The notes under the pieces were generated by a model that saw nothing but the letters and a program-made list of their open reading frames with translations, made no database searches and had not been told where the DNA came from. A program made the position numbers and the translations under genes. Positions 31,301-36,399 of a stretch of 64,000 nucleotides of DNA are shown here, in pieces. This DNA is from Verrucomicrobiia bacterium. Its GTDB lineage: Bacteria; Verrucomicrobiota; Verrucomicrobiia; Limisphaerales; JADLHS01. Position 1 is the stretch's first letter, and the number at the start of each line of letters is the position of its first letter. Where the stretch lies: positions 1,444,375 through 1,508,374 of the forward strand of contig JAMLJH010000002.1 of assembly GCA_023953615.1 (NCBI GenBank), in the 5' to 3' direction.

Positions 31301-31388
31301 TCCAAGTCAGGGTGGCGGCTTGAAGCTGCGGAAGGAAAGCCAGCCAGATTCCCACGGTTACCCACCGAGCCAGTGTTCTAATTTTCAT
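16368..31388 (-). CDS. Giant exported multi-domain protein (about 5006 residues)
   Basis: A signal peptide (MKIRTLARWVTVGIWLAFLP, cut after LQA) is followed by a beta-strand repeat region (residues ~100-1460) like the autotransporter-associated repeats of Verrucomicrobiota. Next come a carboxypeptidase-regulatory-like domain (~1660-1720), a divergent InlB-type repeat (~1750-1860) and a fibronectin-III-like domain (~2030-2110). Then follow three CARDB-like domains, Calx-beta-like repeats (~2500-2900) and a fourth CARDB. A cysteine-rich glycine-zipper island lies at ~3567-3724. Near the end are SbsA-type Ig repeats (~4180-4500), a cadherin/He_PIG-like domain, a cohesin-like segment and a short C-terminal module (LQVTDSL...FYQLKEIP). 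No autotransporter barrel, LPxTG or PEP-CTERM anchor was seen. The role is probably surface adhesion or matrix, by inference. GTG 31394 is an alternative start; ATG 31388 is preferred. Confidence 0.9.
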   Translation of the reverse strand: MKIRTLARWVTVGIWLAFLPQLQAATLTWTNNVSGSWHEPGNWSPNQVPGAADIAVLNRYVTVTVTNNVTSAELQFRNGTLSITNGVLATTTFTWTGGTLRGAVQCGEGTIGSGTSKTLVGGQLVNVGTLTWSDSFAVGSSSWDAGNAGVISNLTGGVINITTDLTVGKTYDPGVLYNHGTINKTGGTGTTTFSGTSLANHGRVNINSGKVNFASGGSSTGTFLMQPEAALSFSSNYEFTDGSSVGGGGDFAVTSGTLNFNGTAQFTNTVLRLAGGSVNFNNVESGVVQVTTLAMTGGGTLGGTNAIHADTFTWTGGRLHGVVQCGEGTIGSGTSKTLVGGQLVNVGTLTWSDSFTVGSSSRDAGNAGVISNLTGGVINITTDLTVGKTYDPGVLYNHGTINKTGGTGTTTFSGTSLVNHGSININSGTLNFNWGGSSSGSVTVAADCTLRFDGGTFTLAEEATVSGAGNLWVSGGTANFNGDYSLTGTNSFTSGNTYFNGLYQINAAINITGGNVYFNNAGVSEVNVPTVALAGGGTLGGTNAVTAADFTWTGGWLRTVLTCGGGSIGGGNTKYLVGGVLINAGALEWSDSFAVGSSSWGAGNAGVISNLTGGVINITTDLTVGNTYDPGVLYNHGTINKTGGTGTTTFSGTSLANHGRVNINSGKVNFASGGSSTGTFLMQPEAALSFSSNYEFTDGSSVGGGGDFAVTGGTLNFNGTAQFTNTVLRLAGGSVNFNNVESGVVQVTTLAMTGGGTLGGTNAIHADTFTWTGGRLHGVVQCGEGTIGSGTSKTLVGGQLVNVGTLTWSDSFTVGSSSRDAGNAGVISNLTGGVINITTDLTVGKTYDPGVLYNHGTINKTGGTGTTTFSGTSLVNHGSININSGTLNFNWGGSSSGSVTVAADCTLRFDGGTFTLAEEATVSGAGNLWVSGGTANFNGDYSLTGTNSFTSGNTYFNGLYQINAAINITGGNVYFNNAGVSEVNVPTVALAGGGTLGGTNAVTAADFTWTGGWLRTVLTCGGGSIGGGNTKYLVGGVLINAGALEWSDSFAVGSSSWGAGNAGVISNLTGGVINITTDLTVGNTYDPGVLYNHGTINKTGGTGTTTFSGTSLANHGRVNINSGKVNFASGGSSTGTFLMQPEAALSFSSNYEFTDGSSVGGGGDFAVTGGTLNFNGTAQFTNTVLRLAGGSVNFNNVESGVVQVTTLAMTGGGTLGGTNAIHADTFTWTGGRLHGVVQCGEGTIGSGTSKTLVGGQLVNVGTLTWSDSFAVGSSSWGAGNAGVISNLVGGVINITSDLTVSYTYDPGVLYNHGTINKTGGTGTTTFSGTSLVNHGSININSGRLNVAAGGSSSGSFLIQPGTILSFSSSYDFDDGSSLGGSGEFIVTAGTANFTGTAQLTNSIVSLAGGSANFNNPGGGAVRIGNLNLTGSGTLGGTNTVTAANLTWTGGRLRGVVQCGGGLIGSGSTKYLTSGALINAGTLTWSDGFYLSTSGYGTGDPGVLSNLVSGVINITGDFGPNSYFDPGLIYNLGEFNKIAGDGVANVGSYFDNLGTLAVRTGAFNFTQNGGLLPHNGTLAFDLGVSNTFGRITASGTVGLNGTLEVTAHDDYMPTVGDRFDLLTAGQRTNFFERLNLGQFPGIAWQLSYAPTVVTLTALAASAGPVQITGRVTDFNAQPVGNLVVYAFNSSGTNQYYVSTLTDGGGYYRLGVTNGSWRVGVQGAVARGYDDPVVQDVVLNDANGTANFVLAPYSGAFYSITAANQPPDAGTVTGAGNYYADTTNTLTAVAGPGYYFTNWTENGVVIGTSNVLTFVANTNRHFVAHYGEANTYHVVTLATTPAELTAIVGAGTYTNGETATFVAPPRVLSGTSNYFFQHFALSNVTVSTQATYQKTFSTLDATHLAYVAVYTGIRTNPVIQAVATSRFGVVPTNDNFTLTFRFDRTMDTNIAPVVTLTNIVAAGIAPTVAGNGTWSGYWRPNDSYTTPALAITNGMDGTNLVYVANASDTNGGVLLLTNAYTFAVDTIYPTLTEISATPAINTAAISWQSGEPASTVVDYGLTTAYGATAYGSASVTNHTVTLYNLTALTTYHYRVRSADAAGNETVAADATFTTLAAPDLLVADLAVTGALQSGGALTITWADTNAGPMATDQYWYDRVTISNLTTGIQLLDTYQYYNPAVSGNIAAGAAQARALNFTLPDGDVGVGQLQITVVVDAYNHQYEFNLEGTAESNNRASLTVTSVLATYPDLQVTELAVTNAPLHSGDSVHLVWRDQNSGLGAVTNVFADRISVVNATNGQVLVNTLLPYDPALAEPIAAGGAVPRAFSFTLPDGSSGAGEFLVTVTADAAQQVYEYNAGGTGELNNTNSITINATLAAYPDLIITNLTAPLAANAGQTIQVVWTDVNQGSAPITNAWFDQVFLSSVNALGGGQWLATRSVTNVLAAGDSLVLTQAVTLPPFVTGDQWLIVKGNVAANFYELNSTNNSTLAAAPLHLTSTLQLTLSPTNVLESAGSQAVLATLLRNGDLANALTVDLSSSLTNLLLPAAVVIPAGQSATNFHLGVVDNLISGDTASGVVTASAGGYPTVNVPLTITDDDPPLLTLHLSVNQIPEDAGVDAVSALITRNAHLDSALVVNITSDHPEALLAPETVVIPAGNGSAVFALTPVPDGELNSGRRVRVTAVAAGYPSISAGLDVLNADVVTLALTLADSVVSEGAGAIATVGTVSRGVMTPQAQKVQLTRTGSELVTVPSLVTIPANATSTTFNVGVGTDGLVTGNQTAVITANPLNLANNPQTAGAAQATLQVLDTNGPSLRLELAQTVISKGSNTMATLTRNTAPTNALIVTLASSPTGVVTHLPVVELAVNQTSTNFPVTGILDAQQTGNREVVLSATAAGYNSAARTLTVSDIYLPDLVSAVISAPTEAFTEQQVSVSWQITNHGLGSTTNQNWFDYVYLASDSVGGGQMLVAAKPNVRALAVGESYTNTASFYLPALPGNFWLLIEANGNRSLTELKTVNNTAAAASPLTVHPAYRAELLDVSPLMAGAGTPIVLQGRTFNSTNNTSVPNRVAAIRVMVNDTRRTFQVTSDATGNFTYTFQPLANEVGYYTASADHPNVTNQTTQASFALLGMAALPDRLAPQLLPNTPVTGSVLLTNRTGYALTDLTVTQPDLGTNLSVAFTFTNHVLPPYGVMTVDYTLNSPLTQAAQANFAATFTSAEGAALALPLYVKIVPTFAQLVATPAYLERGMVRGEQTVVAFTIANTGGSASGDLTVQLPDLPWLSLGSTANIPSIPAGSNAVVTLLLNPATDLTLGLYNGNIAVANENVGVRVPYQFRAVSSGIGDLVVNVTDDYTYYVAGEPKVTNALVVVRDPFTGGIIAQTNSGPTGTAQFSALTEGSYTVDVTAEKHNQFRGSVLVAAGITNAMEAFLPRQLVTYQWSVVPTEIQDHYRIVLESVFETEVPVPNVVIEEPQVMVLVAAGEVTQFEIKLTNQGLIAANDVEIEVPDHPTYLVTPLVRYVGKLPAKSSVTIPVTVQMRAAPGGALAGGQSDEVQAAGDEGCTLEDLHACLPKIPLSAKYSYPCGNRMVGQSRRLDLSIICTANDVKACLEGFKELIESANLLSVGCNAINALLACGGADLTPCQEAAISAACGAAVGAIAGGPAGALAGAASAGAGGLLECICSHLDVIPLPSGSSRIHFLPFGYAIGGSPVITATLIPGVDCRGSGAPAAVPGQAIITHAGYNAGSAPRIEAPVKAQDGAGVCAQVRLRINQEVTLTRSAFAGTLEIDNGGSTDITGVQVTLDFRDGAGQSAVGKFVTEGPVVTGMTAVDGSGVLAGGATGRAVYTFIPTTDAAPDQPYSYQIGGTLRYLDAGQEVIVPLLSAPITVYPEAKLDLVYFQQRDVYGDDPFTPATEPSEPYTLGLIVKNIGAGDARNFEITSAQPQIIENEKGLLIDFRIIGTSVGSNAVAPSLTARLGDVPAGVSKSVNWQLLSTLQGKFISFAATFEHVDGLGHTNLSLINSVETHELIHPVRANRPADDGVLDYLVNDFADPQNLPDLLYHNTGAIEPVNVVTNGVFNGSVGPAHWQVQLTAAAGPGWNYYRLPDPGPGYLLASVVRSDGKVLELTNNAWTTDRSFPSSIPGAVRENLLHLFDWEGSGQYTLTYRSTNTTTPAIVQFGPVTPFNQTEAVDAVTIVFSAAMDLATFNFADLELTRDGGPNLITPASGVSVVLLADATYRITGLVPLTAEDGNYSLRIFGNAISDVWGNRLGDVSAVVAWAKGDAAPVVESISAVTPDPRNQPIEALTIAFSKAINPATFGLGALQLTRDGGPNLITADVTLTTEDNINFTLAGLGTLTGEEGTYVLSVTAANVTDAGGKSGQGTQTRTWTMITSPPHIVELSPVTTNPRNIVVQNLTVTFSHAVDPATFDHHDLTLTRDGGPDLINADVTLTRLTPTTYQIGEISWLQGWAGSYTLTVDAAGIQDWAGNPGVGSTNVSWTMILDTPATPDHLAIAPDLGFSATDGLTSTNAVTLSGTVTAPNLTVRVFDTTTSIDFGLATMEGTNFSASLLFASDGTHRLRVTAIDGAGNVSLAAFVTVVIDQIPPSATIEQIATPTDADVNTVTVTFTEAINALTVSSNNFALVWNGTNPFTPAIQVVASNRVQLVNLAALTAAAGEYTVVADLRGITDLAGNPATDQLAMSWERQSQNQPPYFVEELSDLVITPDGAAHRQFLAEDPNGDALTFSLIAAPDGAMVVATNGVFWWQPTRTNASTIHSVTVQVTDQGNPPLSAHATFNITVLDYLEVQLSETNLLGGASATLPVFVASSEGVTNLSFALPVPMDVLTNWTLTPIGSHLDTAELQLDPSQLRIHLQAPPGQTIQGTQQVAQLQFTAAPDGWSQFVRLVVTNLAGYKPGDHLYTNHVNGVGRAVVVQRHPLLEGWVTPDQTRQLAVYGRPGTNYQLQVTDSLMPPVIWEALLGFQQTNVLVPLSLPATNTPIFYQLKEIP
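27000..31080 (-). repeat. Beta-strand repeat region of ~228-residue modules in the giant protein
   Basis: About six and a half modules of ~228 residues follow each other, recognised by recurring WSDSF, NAGVISNL, GVLYNHGTINKTGG, SGGTANFNG and LGGTNA. The first and last are divergent. The central ones form pairs with a 457-residue period. Each would add rungs to a beta-helix or similar solenoid. Confidence 0.85.
27601..30870. repeat. Tandem DNA repeat with 1371-bp period, near-identical copies
   Basis: Copy A (27601-28971) and copy B (28972-30342) look identical base for base when read side by side with a 1371-nt offset. A partial copy C (30343 to about 30870) differs from B at very few positions, for example a G-to-A that gives Ser for Gly near 30618. 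The period is 457 codons, so the frame is kept. Near-identity including synonymous sites points to recent duplication or gene conversion. Confidence 0.9.
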
Positions 31389-31581
31389 AAGCACTTATTT
31401 CTGGTAACAATTCGGATGTGCAATTGTTCGCCGGTTCGAGTTAGTTTGAAAATGATCCGTGTCTCTGGTTGAAAAAACTGGTACGCCCTTCTGAAATTCA
31501 ACCAGCACGACTGAGACTTGCGCTAATCCTTGGCGAGCGCCTGAGCTTTGTGCAAGCTTTTTTTTGAGCTTTTTTTAGCGC
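31389..31581. other. Leader/upstream region of the giant gene, AT-rich part
   Basis: This lies upstream of the giant gene on the minus strand and is richer in A/T than its surroundings. Oligo-T runs at 31558-31565 and 31570-31576 follow the weak plus-strand hairpin AGCTT-tgtgc-AAGCT (31544-31558). On the minus strand TTGCAC and AAATAA are 17 nt apart just before the start codon, a weak candidate promoter. No convincing ribosome-binding site precedes ATG 31388. Confidence 0.35.
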
Positions 31582-31608
31582 AAAAAAGCCGCCTGAAAAC
31601 ACGCGGCT
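31582..31608 (-). terminator. Intrinsic terminator on the minus strand
   Basis: On the minus strand AGCCGC-gtgttttcag-GCGGCT forms a 6-bp GC-rich stem (31608-31587), directly followed by TTTTT. It would end transcription coming from the HAD gene or from the candidate structured RNA upstream, before the giant gene. Confidence 0.65.
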
Positions 31609-31776
31609 GGCAATGCAAAACTTACTCGCGGATTACCGGCTCAGGCGGCGGCATACGTCGGACTCCCGACCGTGCCTGTGCTTGGATACATTGCCTCCTT
31701 CTTCACGTATCCGGACTTGTCCTTGTGAATCGCAGGCCTGAACACAGTGGACCATAATGCCCATCAAGGTTCCACC
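31609..31776 (-). ncRNA. Candidate structured RNA upstream of the terminator
   Basis: Read on the minus strand, a 5' hairpin GTGGaACC...GGTCCAC (31775-31747) precedes a domain closed by a 7-bp long-range helix, TTCAGGC (31742-31736) with GCCTGAG (31646-31640). Inside are two hairpins: GGATACGT...ATGTATCC (31712-31684), whose loop holds AGGAGG, and GGCA..GTCGG-gagt-CCGAC..TGCC (31676-31650). The 31582-31608 terminator follows. No convincing protein is encoded: two frames of 34 and 40 codons exist without family resemblance. I do not recognise a known RNA family (it is not tmRNA, RNase P or a clear 6S RNA). A structured 3' UTR of the HAD gene is the alternative. Confidence 0.4.
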
Positions 31777-31930
31777 ATCTTCTACTCTCAAAGCGCTTTT
31801 TCTTCACCCGCCAGCGCATCCCTCAAGAGGCGGGCTAAGGTTCAGAGCTCAACCCGGACGCGGCACGATCGTTCAAACGCGCGAACCAGAAGGAAACCCG
31901 GACCAAAATGTCTTCCAGGTAATTCCTATC

Positions 31931-32704
31931 TTACCGCCGCAACGCGTTTTCCATCCCCTCAACCACGCCATGGCCGCATGGTTGCCGGCTGACAAATCCA
32001 TTCTGCTTTTCGACCAACTCCTTCACCGCCGGAATGGCGTTTGACGGCGCCACCAAATGCCGCGAGAACTTGCTTTGCAACATGGGCAGATCGTTCAGAT
32101 GATCTCCCGCCGCGAGAACTTCAGCATTGGTCACTTCCAGGCGGCGCATCAGTTCGGCGAGCGCCGTGCCCTTGTTGTAGTTCACATGACTGAAGCGCGC
32201 ATACACATCATTGCGCACCACGGTCAATTCGGGAAACTGGCGGCAAAATCCGTCCAGACGGTTGTGAACCGCGTCCGCATCCTGAGTGTTCCGCGCGATT
32301 AAACAAAACGGCGACCACGCATCCGCATAAACCGTCGCGTCGAACCGCTCGTTCACCCAATCCATCAACCCCGCCACTTCCGGGCGCACGCGATCAAACA
32401 ACTGCTCGTGATCCTCGCGACACGCCGTGTTCCAAGGCTCAACCGGCACGTAACGCGCGCCGTTGTGCTGATAAATCTCCCGTTCCACCAACACCAAAAA
32501 ATCCGGACGCACCTCCAGCCCGGCGCGCGCCAGCGATTCCATCAAGCTCGACATTTCGCGGCCGGTGTTGATCACCCACTTGGCGCCGCGCCGTTGCAGA
32601 TCGCCAATCAATTCCGCGAAGCGCGCCGGAATGGGTGGGTTTTCAAACTCGGCAAACAGCGTTCCGTCGAAATCGGTGGAGATTAACTTGATCGGCAAAC
32701 TCAT
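31931..32704 (-). CDS. HAD-superfamily phosphatase, Cof-like
   Basis: The product has 257 residues. Motif I is DFDGTLFAE, with catalytic Asp followed by DGT. Motif II is INTGREMSSL, a conserved Lys lies in NYNKGTAL, and motif IV is AAGDHLNDLPML. A cap domain of the type IIB (Cof/sucrose-phosphatase) kind lies between motifs II and III. It would hydrolyse a small phosphorylated metabolite; the substrate is unknown. GAGG lies 9 nt before ATG 32704, and a TATACT -10-like box lies at 32717-32722 on the minus strand, though its -35 box is not clear. The structured-RNA candidate and terminator lie downstream. Confidence 0.85.
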   Translation of the reverse strand: MSLPIKLISTDFDGTLFAEFENPPIPARFAELIGDLQRRGAKWVINTGREMSSLMESLARAGLEVRPDFLVLVEREIYQHNGARYVPVEPWNTACREDHEQLFDRVRPEVAGLMDWVNERFDATVYADAWSPFCLIARNTQDADAVHNRLDGFCRQFPELTVVRNDVYARFSHVNYNKGTALAELMRRLEVTNAEVLAAGDHLNDLPMLQSKFSRHLVAPSNAIPAVKELVEKQNGFVSRQPCGHGVVEGMENALRR

Positions 32705-32901
32705 CGTCAGGACCTCAGTATAATCAAATCAACCCCACTCAAGCCAAGCCCGATGCTGCCGCTCGATGCCGCGCCAGTTCCCCGTCATGGAGTCTGACCG
32801 TCTGGCATGAGTGAACGAATTGGGGTGCGACGGAATTTACGGATTTGCGGCGCCGCTGGCGAAACGACTAGACTAACGACCGGTACATCAACCGCGACTT
32901 T

Positions 32902-33192
32902 ATGAAATCCGCATACGAACTCGCCATGGAGCGCCTGGAAAAAGCGTCGCCGACCGCCAAACTAACGGACCGGCAGAAGCAGGAAATCGCTGAACTGGAA
33001 GCCAAGGCCAAAGCCAAAATTGCTGAACGTGAAATTGCGCTTCAGAGCGCAATCAGCGCCGCCACGGAGGCGGGCGACTTTGAAAAATTTGAATTTCTGC
33101 AACAACAGCTCAGCAAGGAACGCCAGGCCATTCAGTCCGACCTGGCAGAGAAGAAAGATCAGATTCACCGCAAGTCTTCCGCTCGCAAGTAA
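32902..33192 (+). CDS. Small coiled-coil protein of unknown function
   Basis: The product has 96 residues, almost entirely Lys/Glu/Ala/Gln-rich helix (LTDRQKQEIAELEAKAKAKI, FEKFEFLQQQLSKERQ). It has no signal peptide and no cysteine. The N-terminal YELAMERLEKA and the pattern up to ALQSAISAATEAGD look like a short conserved protein seen in Planctomycetota and Verrucomicrobiota genomes, from memory rather than from a search. It stands alone between the HAD gene (divergent) and the transporter, 57 nt ahead of the leader ORF. No ribosome-binding site is obvious before ATG 32902. Confidence 0.7.
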   Translation: MKSAYELAMERLEKASPTAKLTDRQKQEIAELEAKAKAKIAEREIALQSAISAATEAGDFEKFEFLQQQLSKERQAIQSDLAEKKDQIHRKSSARK

Positions 33193-33249
33193 GGTTCGAG
33201 CGTGACCTCATCTCGCAAAATTTCCGGCAATGACCGCCGGAGGACGATT

Positions 33250-33324
33250 ATGCTATTGCGACAACAAACGCCGCCTCTAGTCTGCTCGGGCGTTCATTGG
33301 CAACGCGTGGATTCATGTTCCTGA
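33250..33324 (+). CDS. Putative 24-residue leader ORF overlapping the Na/Pi transporter start
   Basis: GGAGG sits 6 nt before ATG 33250, the clearest Shine-Dalgarno in this stretch. The frame encodes 24 residues (MLLRQQTPPLVCSGVHWQRV, then DSCS) and ends at TGA 33322-33324, a few bases past the transporter ATG (33315). The transporter's own ATG lacks a good ribosome-binding site, so translational coupling is plausible. The peptide itself has no known family. It may be a chance frame. Confidence 0.35.
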   Translation: MLLRQQTPPLVCSGVHWQRVDSCS

Positions 33325-34988
33325 TTAAACTGGCAGCCGGTCTGGCCTTGATCACCTTTGGCGTGCGTTTTCTACGCAAGGGCTTGGATCGTCTTTTCGG
33401 CGGGCGGCTGATTGTCTGGCTGGAAAAAGCCACGAAAAACCGGGCGCAAGCCATGTTGGCCGGCGCCGTCACCGGCACGGTCGCGCCCTCCTCGACCGGT
33501 CTCTCGCTGCTCACCATGCAATTTGCCAGCAGCGGCAAAATCGCCACGGACAAGGTGCTGGCCATGTTGCTCGGCGCCAACGTCGGCATGACGTTGCTCG
33601 TGAACATCGCCGCTTTTCAGGTTGAAAATTACGTGGGACTGATGCTCTTTTTTGGCGTGGTGGGATTTCAATTCACCACGCGGTCCCGCATCCGCGGCAT
33701 CGGCCAGTGTCTCCTTTCGCTGGGATTCATTTTCCTGGCCATGGATTTTTTTCATCAAGCGGCAACCCGCTTCATTCAAAACCAGGAGGTGGAAGAAGTT
33801 TTCCGCATCCTCAACCACTATCCGGTTCTGCTGGGGGCCGGCGCGGCCATCGCCGCAATCGTGTTGCAAAGTTCCACCGCGGCGATCGGTCTGGCCATCG
33901 GTCTGGCCACGGGTGGCGCGCTACCCGGCTCGCTTTTTGTCACCTGGATTGTCGGCACCAACCTCGGCATCGGCTGCACCTCGCTGTTCTGCGTTTGGAA
34001 TGATGGAGAAGGACGGCGATTGGGCTGGGCCAACCTCATCGTCAAGGCGGTGGCCGCAGTGCTGGTGCTGGCGCTCGGGCCGTTGAATTTCCTTTTGTCA
34101 CCCGCGCTTGGATTGCCGGTCTCGCATCAATTGGCGTTCCTGCAAACCGCTTTCAACGTGGTGGCCGCCATCATCGCCCTGCCCTTTCTAAATGGATTGC
34201 TGACGTGGGTGCGCCGTTGGATCGGGGCCGATCCCGCCGCCGCGCTGGCCCGAAAAACATTCTTGGACCCGCAAGCGTTGGAATCCACCTCGGTGGCTCT
34301 GGCCAACGCCACGCGGGAAACTCTGCGGATGACGGATGAAGTGCGCGAGATGTTGCAAAAAGTCTGGCTGGTCCGGACGACGGAAGATGGCGGCAATCTG
34401 AAAGCCATCCGCCATCAGGACGACACGATTGACGAGATCAACCGCCAATTGATGTTGTATCTGAGCCGCATCGGGGAGCTGAACGACCCCGACCGCCGCT
34501 GGCATTTCATTCTGTTGACGTGCTCCAGCGAACTGGAAACGGTGGGCGACATCATCGAAAAACATTTTCTGCACACCGTGGAGAAGCAACAGGCCGATCA
34601 ACTCCAGTTCGCGCCCGAGAACGAAACCGTGCTGCACGAAATTTACCTGCAAACGCTGCAACAGTTTCAACTCATCACCAGTTGGCTCACCACCCGCGAT
34701 CCGGACGCCGCGCAACAGTTGATTCAAGTGGGTGAAAGTGTGGCCGCCCGCTGCGCGACCAAAAAGCAGAGTCATTACGAACACCTGCGCCCTGGTAACG
34801 ACGCCGCACTGCTGTCCAACCTGGTTTTCCTCGACATGCTCGACAGCTTGCGGCGCATCAGCCAGCACCTCACAACGGTCGCTGATGAAATCCAGCGCAC
34901 CGAAGCGCGCATCAAAAAACCCAAACCGGGTGCGCCCGCCGGCACCGATGAAACGAACCGCGGGCAGACGCCTTCGCCATCCGCGTAG
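33315..34988 (+). CDS. Na/Pi cotransporter family protein with PhoU-like C-terminus
   Basis: The product has 557 residues from ATG 33315 (TTG 33297 is an in-frame alternative). The N-terminal ~320 residues hold two Na/Pi (NptA/SLC34-like) repeats. These carry the paired signatures APSSTGLSLLTMQF and LQSSTAAIGLAIG, the QSST-type motif that binds ions, each followed by GANVGM or GTNLGI. The C-terminal ~230 residues are helical and PhoU-like (RHQDDTIDEINRQLMLYLS). The family moves phosphate with sodium across the inner membrane, and the PhoU part may gate or sense it. No phosphate regulon genes are adjacent. Confidence 0.88.
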   Translation: MFLIKLAAGLALITFGVRFLRKGLDRLFGGRLIVWLEKATKNRAQAMLAGAVTGTVAPSSTGLSLLTMQFASSGKIATDKVLAMLLGANVGMTLLVNIAAFQVENYVGLMLFFGVVGFQFTTRSRIRGIGQCLLSLGFIFLAMDFFHQAATRFIQNQEVEEVFRILNHYPVLLGAGAAIAAIVLQSSTAAIGLAIGLATGGALPGSLFVTWIVGTNLGIGCTSLFCVWNDGEGRRLGWANLIVKAVAAVLVLALGPLNFLLSPALGLPVSHQLAFLQTAFNVVAAIIALPFLNGLLTWVRRWIGADPAAALARKTFLDPQALESTSVALANATRETLRMTDEVREMLQKVWLVRTTEDGGNLKAIRHQDDTIDEINRQLMLYLSRIGELNDPDRRWHFILLTCSSELETVGDIIEKHFLHTVEKQQADQLQFAPENETVLHEIYLQTLQQFQLITSWLTTRDPDAAQQLIQVGESVAARCATKKQSHYEHLRPGNDAALLSNLVFLDMLDSLRRISQHLTTVADEIQRTEARIKKPKPGAPAGTDETNRGQTPSPSA

Positions 34989-35012
34989 CCGCAGGGGAGA
35001 AGCCATCCCTGG

Positions 35013-35810
35013 TCAGCGCGACTCAAGTTCCAACATGGCTCGCGCGAAGCGACGGCCCAACTCCCGCTGAGACGCGCTGTCAAAATGCAGCTCGTCTCCT
35101 TTGTGCGCTAAACCCGCGCTACTGACGCACGCGGTCAACTCAAGCTGCTCCGGCAAGGCGGCCAACGCCGTATTCACGAGGCGTGCCTCCGGAACCGGAT
35201 TCCTCTGGCGCGTGGCGAGGAATTCTCCGAGTTGTCCCACCACAAACGGCAGCTTCGGCACGCTCAATTCGGCGCGAAAATCACGGATCATCTGCGTGAG
35301 CCGTCGCCCATAGCTTGGCGCCAAATCCGGCGTGCAATCACTTTCACCTTGATGCCAGATCACGCCTTTGAGCGTACCCGACGCCATCGCCAATCGCGCC
35401 CGATGCACCGCGTTGGAATAAAGGTCGCCACCTCGCTGCCAGCGTTCGAGCGGCGTCCCGCCCACCGAACACGGAATCAAACCGATCGTCACGTCCGGCG
35501 CGACGGCAGCCAGGGCTTTGCCAAAAGCGAGTCCCGGCCCTACGCCAATGATCTTCGGACGATCGTGCGTAACCGGTTCAATTGCCAAACGCCACTCGCC
35601 ATTGGTCGTCAGCATGAGCACGCGTGGATGAGGTGTTTTATCTTCCGTTTCCACCGCACCGCGACCTGACATGTTCGATTGTCCCAGCATCAGGTAGAGA
35701 TGGAAATTCTGCGGGGCCGGCAACGCCGGAATCGGATCAGCGGTTTGGGCAAAGGCCGGAAAGATCATGGCGACAATCATTACCCCGAGGAATTGATGGT
35801 ATGAAAACAT
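35013..35810 (-). CDS. Secreted CE6/SASA-type carbohydrate acetylesterase
   Basis: The product has 265 residues with a signal peptide (VMIVAMIFPAFA, cut before QTADP). It is an SGNH-like esterase of the SASA/DUF303 family. The nucleophile block is LMLGQSNMSGRG, the middle block is GVIWHQGESD, and the catalytic Asp-x-x-His lies in KGDELHFD. CE6 members remove acetyl groups from xylan, and sialate O-acetylesterases share the fold. The gene begins 13 nt after the GNAT gene on the same strand, and its end is convergent with the Na/Pi gene. Confidence 0.87.
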   Translation of the reverse strand: MFSYHQFLGVMIVAMIFPAFAQTADPIPALPAPQNFHLYLMLGQSNMSGRGAVETEDKTPHPRVLMLTTNGEWRLAIEPVTHDRPKIIGVGPGLAFGKALAAVAPDVTIGLIPCSVGGTPLERWQRGGDLYSNAVHRARLAMASGTLKGVIWHQGESDCTPDLAPSYGRRLTQMIRDFRAELSVPKLPFVVGQLGEFLATRQRNPVPEARLVNTALAALPEQLELTACVSSAGLAHKGDELHFDSASQRELGRRFARAMLELESR

Positions 35811-35823
35811 GGTCGAGACTTTG

Positions 35824-36279
35824 CTATTTCAACACGAAATCCAGTTCCAATAATTTATAGCGCGCCGCTTTCAGTCCGAGTTGCTGATAAATCCGCTGGG
35901 CGCGGCGATTCTCCTGATCCACGTAAAGCCGCAAACCACAAACATCGCGACGCGCCCTGGCCCGCTTCGCCACATGTCCATACAACGCGCGAAACACCCC
36001 TTGCCCGCGAAACTCCGGCAACACATACACACTCTGAATCCACCAGAAATAACCGTTGCGCCAATCACTCCATTCAAACGTAATCAATAACTGACCCACG
36101 ACCGCGCCCTCCTGCTCCGCCAAAAAATAAATGCCTTTGTTCGCATCACGCAACAAACGCCGCACCCCGAGACGCAGTCGCCGCGCGTCCAAGCGTCGCC
36201 CTTCCGTTTCGTGCGCCAGACGCGCATTGAACTCGGCGATGACCGGAGCGTCGGTCAGACGGGCAAGGCGAATTCTCAT
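35824..36279 (-). CDS. GNAT-family N-acetyltransferase
   Basis: The product has 151 residues from ATG 36279; an in-frame ATG 9 codons earlier (36306) is less likely. It opens with MRIRLARLTDAPVIAEFNAR. The acetyl-CoA binding motif A is WIQSVYVLPEFRGQGVFRAL, followed by GLRLYVDQENRRAQRIYQQLG, the motif-B region. It would transfer an acetyl group from acetyl-CoA to an amine; the substrate is unknown. It is the upstream partner of the CE6-like esterase (13-nt gap) and divergent from the phosphatase-family gene. Confidence 0.88.
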   Translation of the reverse strand: MRIRLARLTDAPVIAEFNARLAHETEGRRLDARRLRLGVRRLLRDANKGIYFLAEQEGAVVGQLLITFEWSDWRNGYFWWIQSVYVLPEFRGQGVFRALYGHVAKRARARRDVCGLRLYVDQENRRAQRIYQQLGLKAARYKLLELDFVLK

Positions 36280-36399
36280 GTTGCAGCGCAGTTTAATCAA
36301 AGTCATGAAGGTGCGACAACAAATCCCGCAACCGCGACTTTCGAATCAGTCGGACCGGACGTGGTGGTATCCGCGTCCAGTCGAAAAACCCGGCTCGAC

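Noticed and set aside
31609..31776. Reading the structured region as tmRNA because one frame ends SPTYAAA followed by a stop.
   Set aside because: There is no tRNA-like domain, T-arm or CCA end, and no resume codon context.
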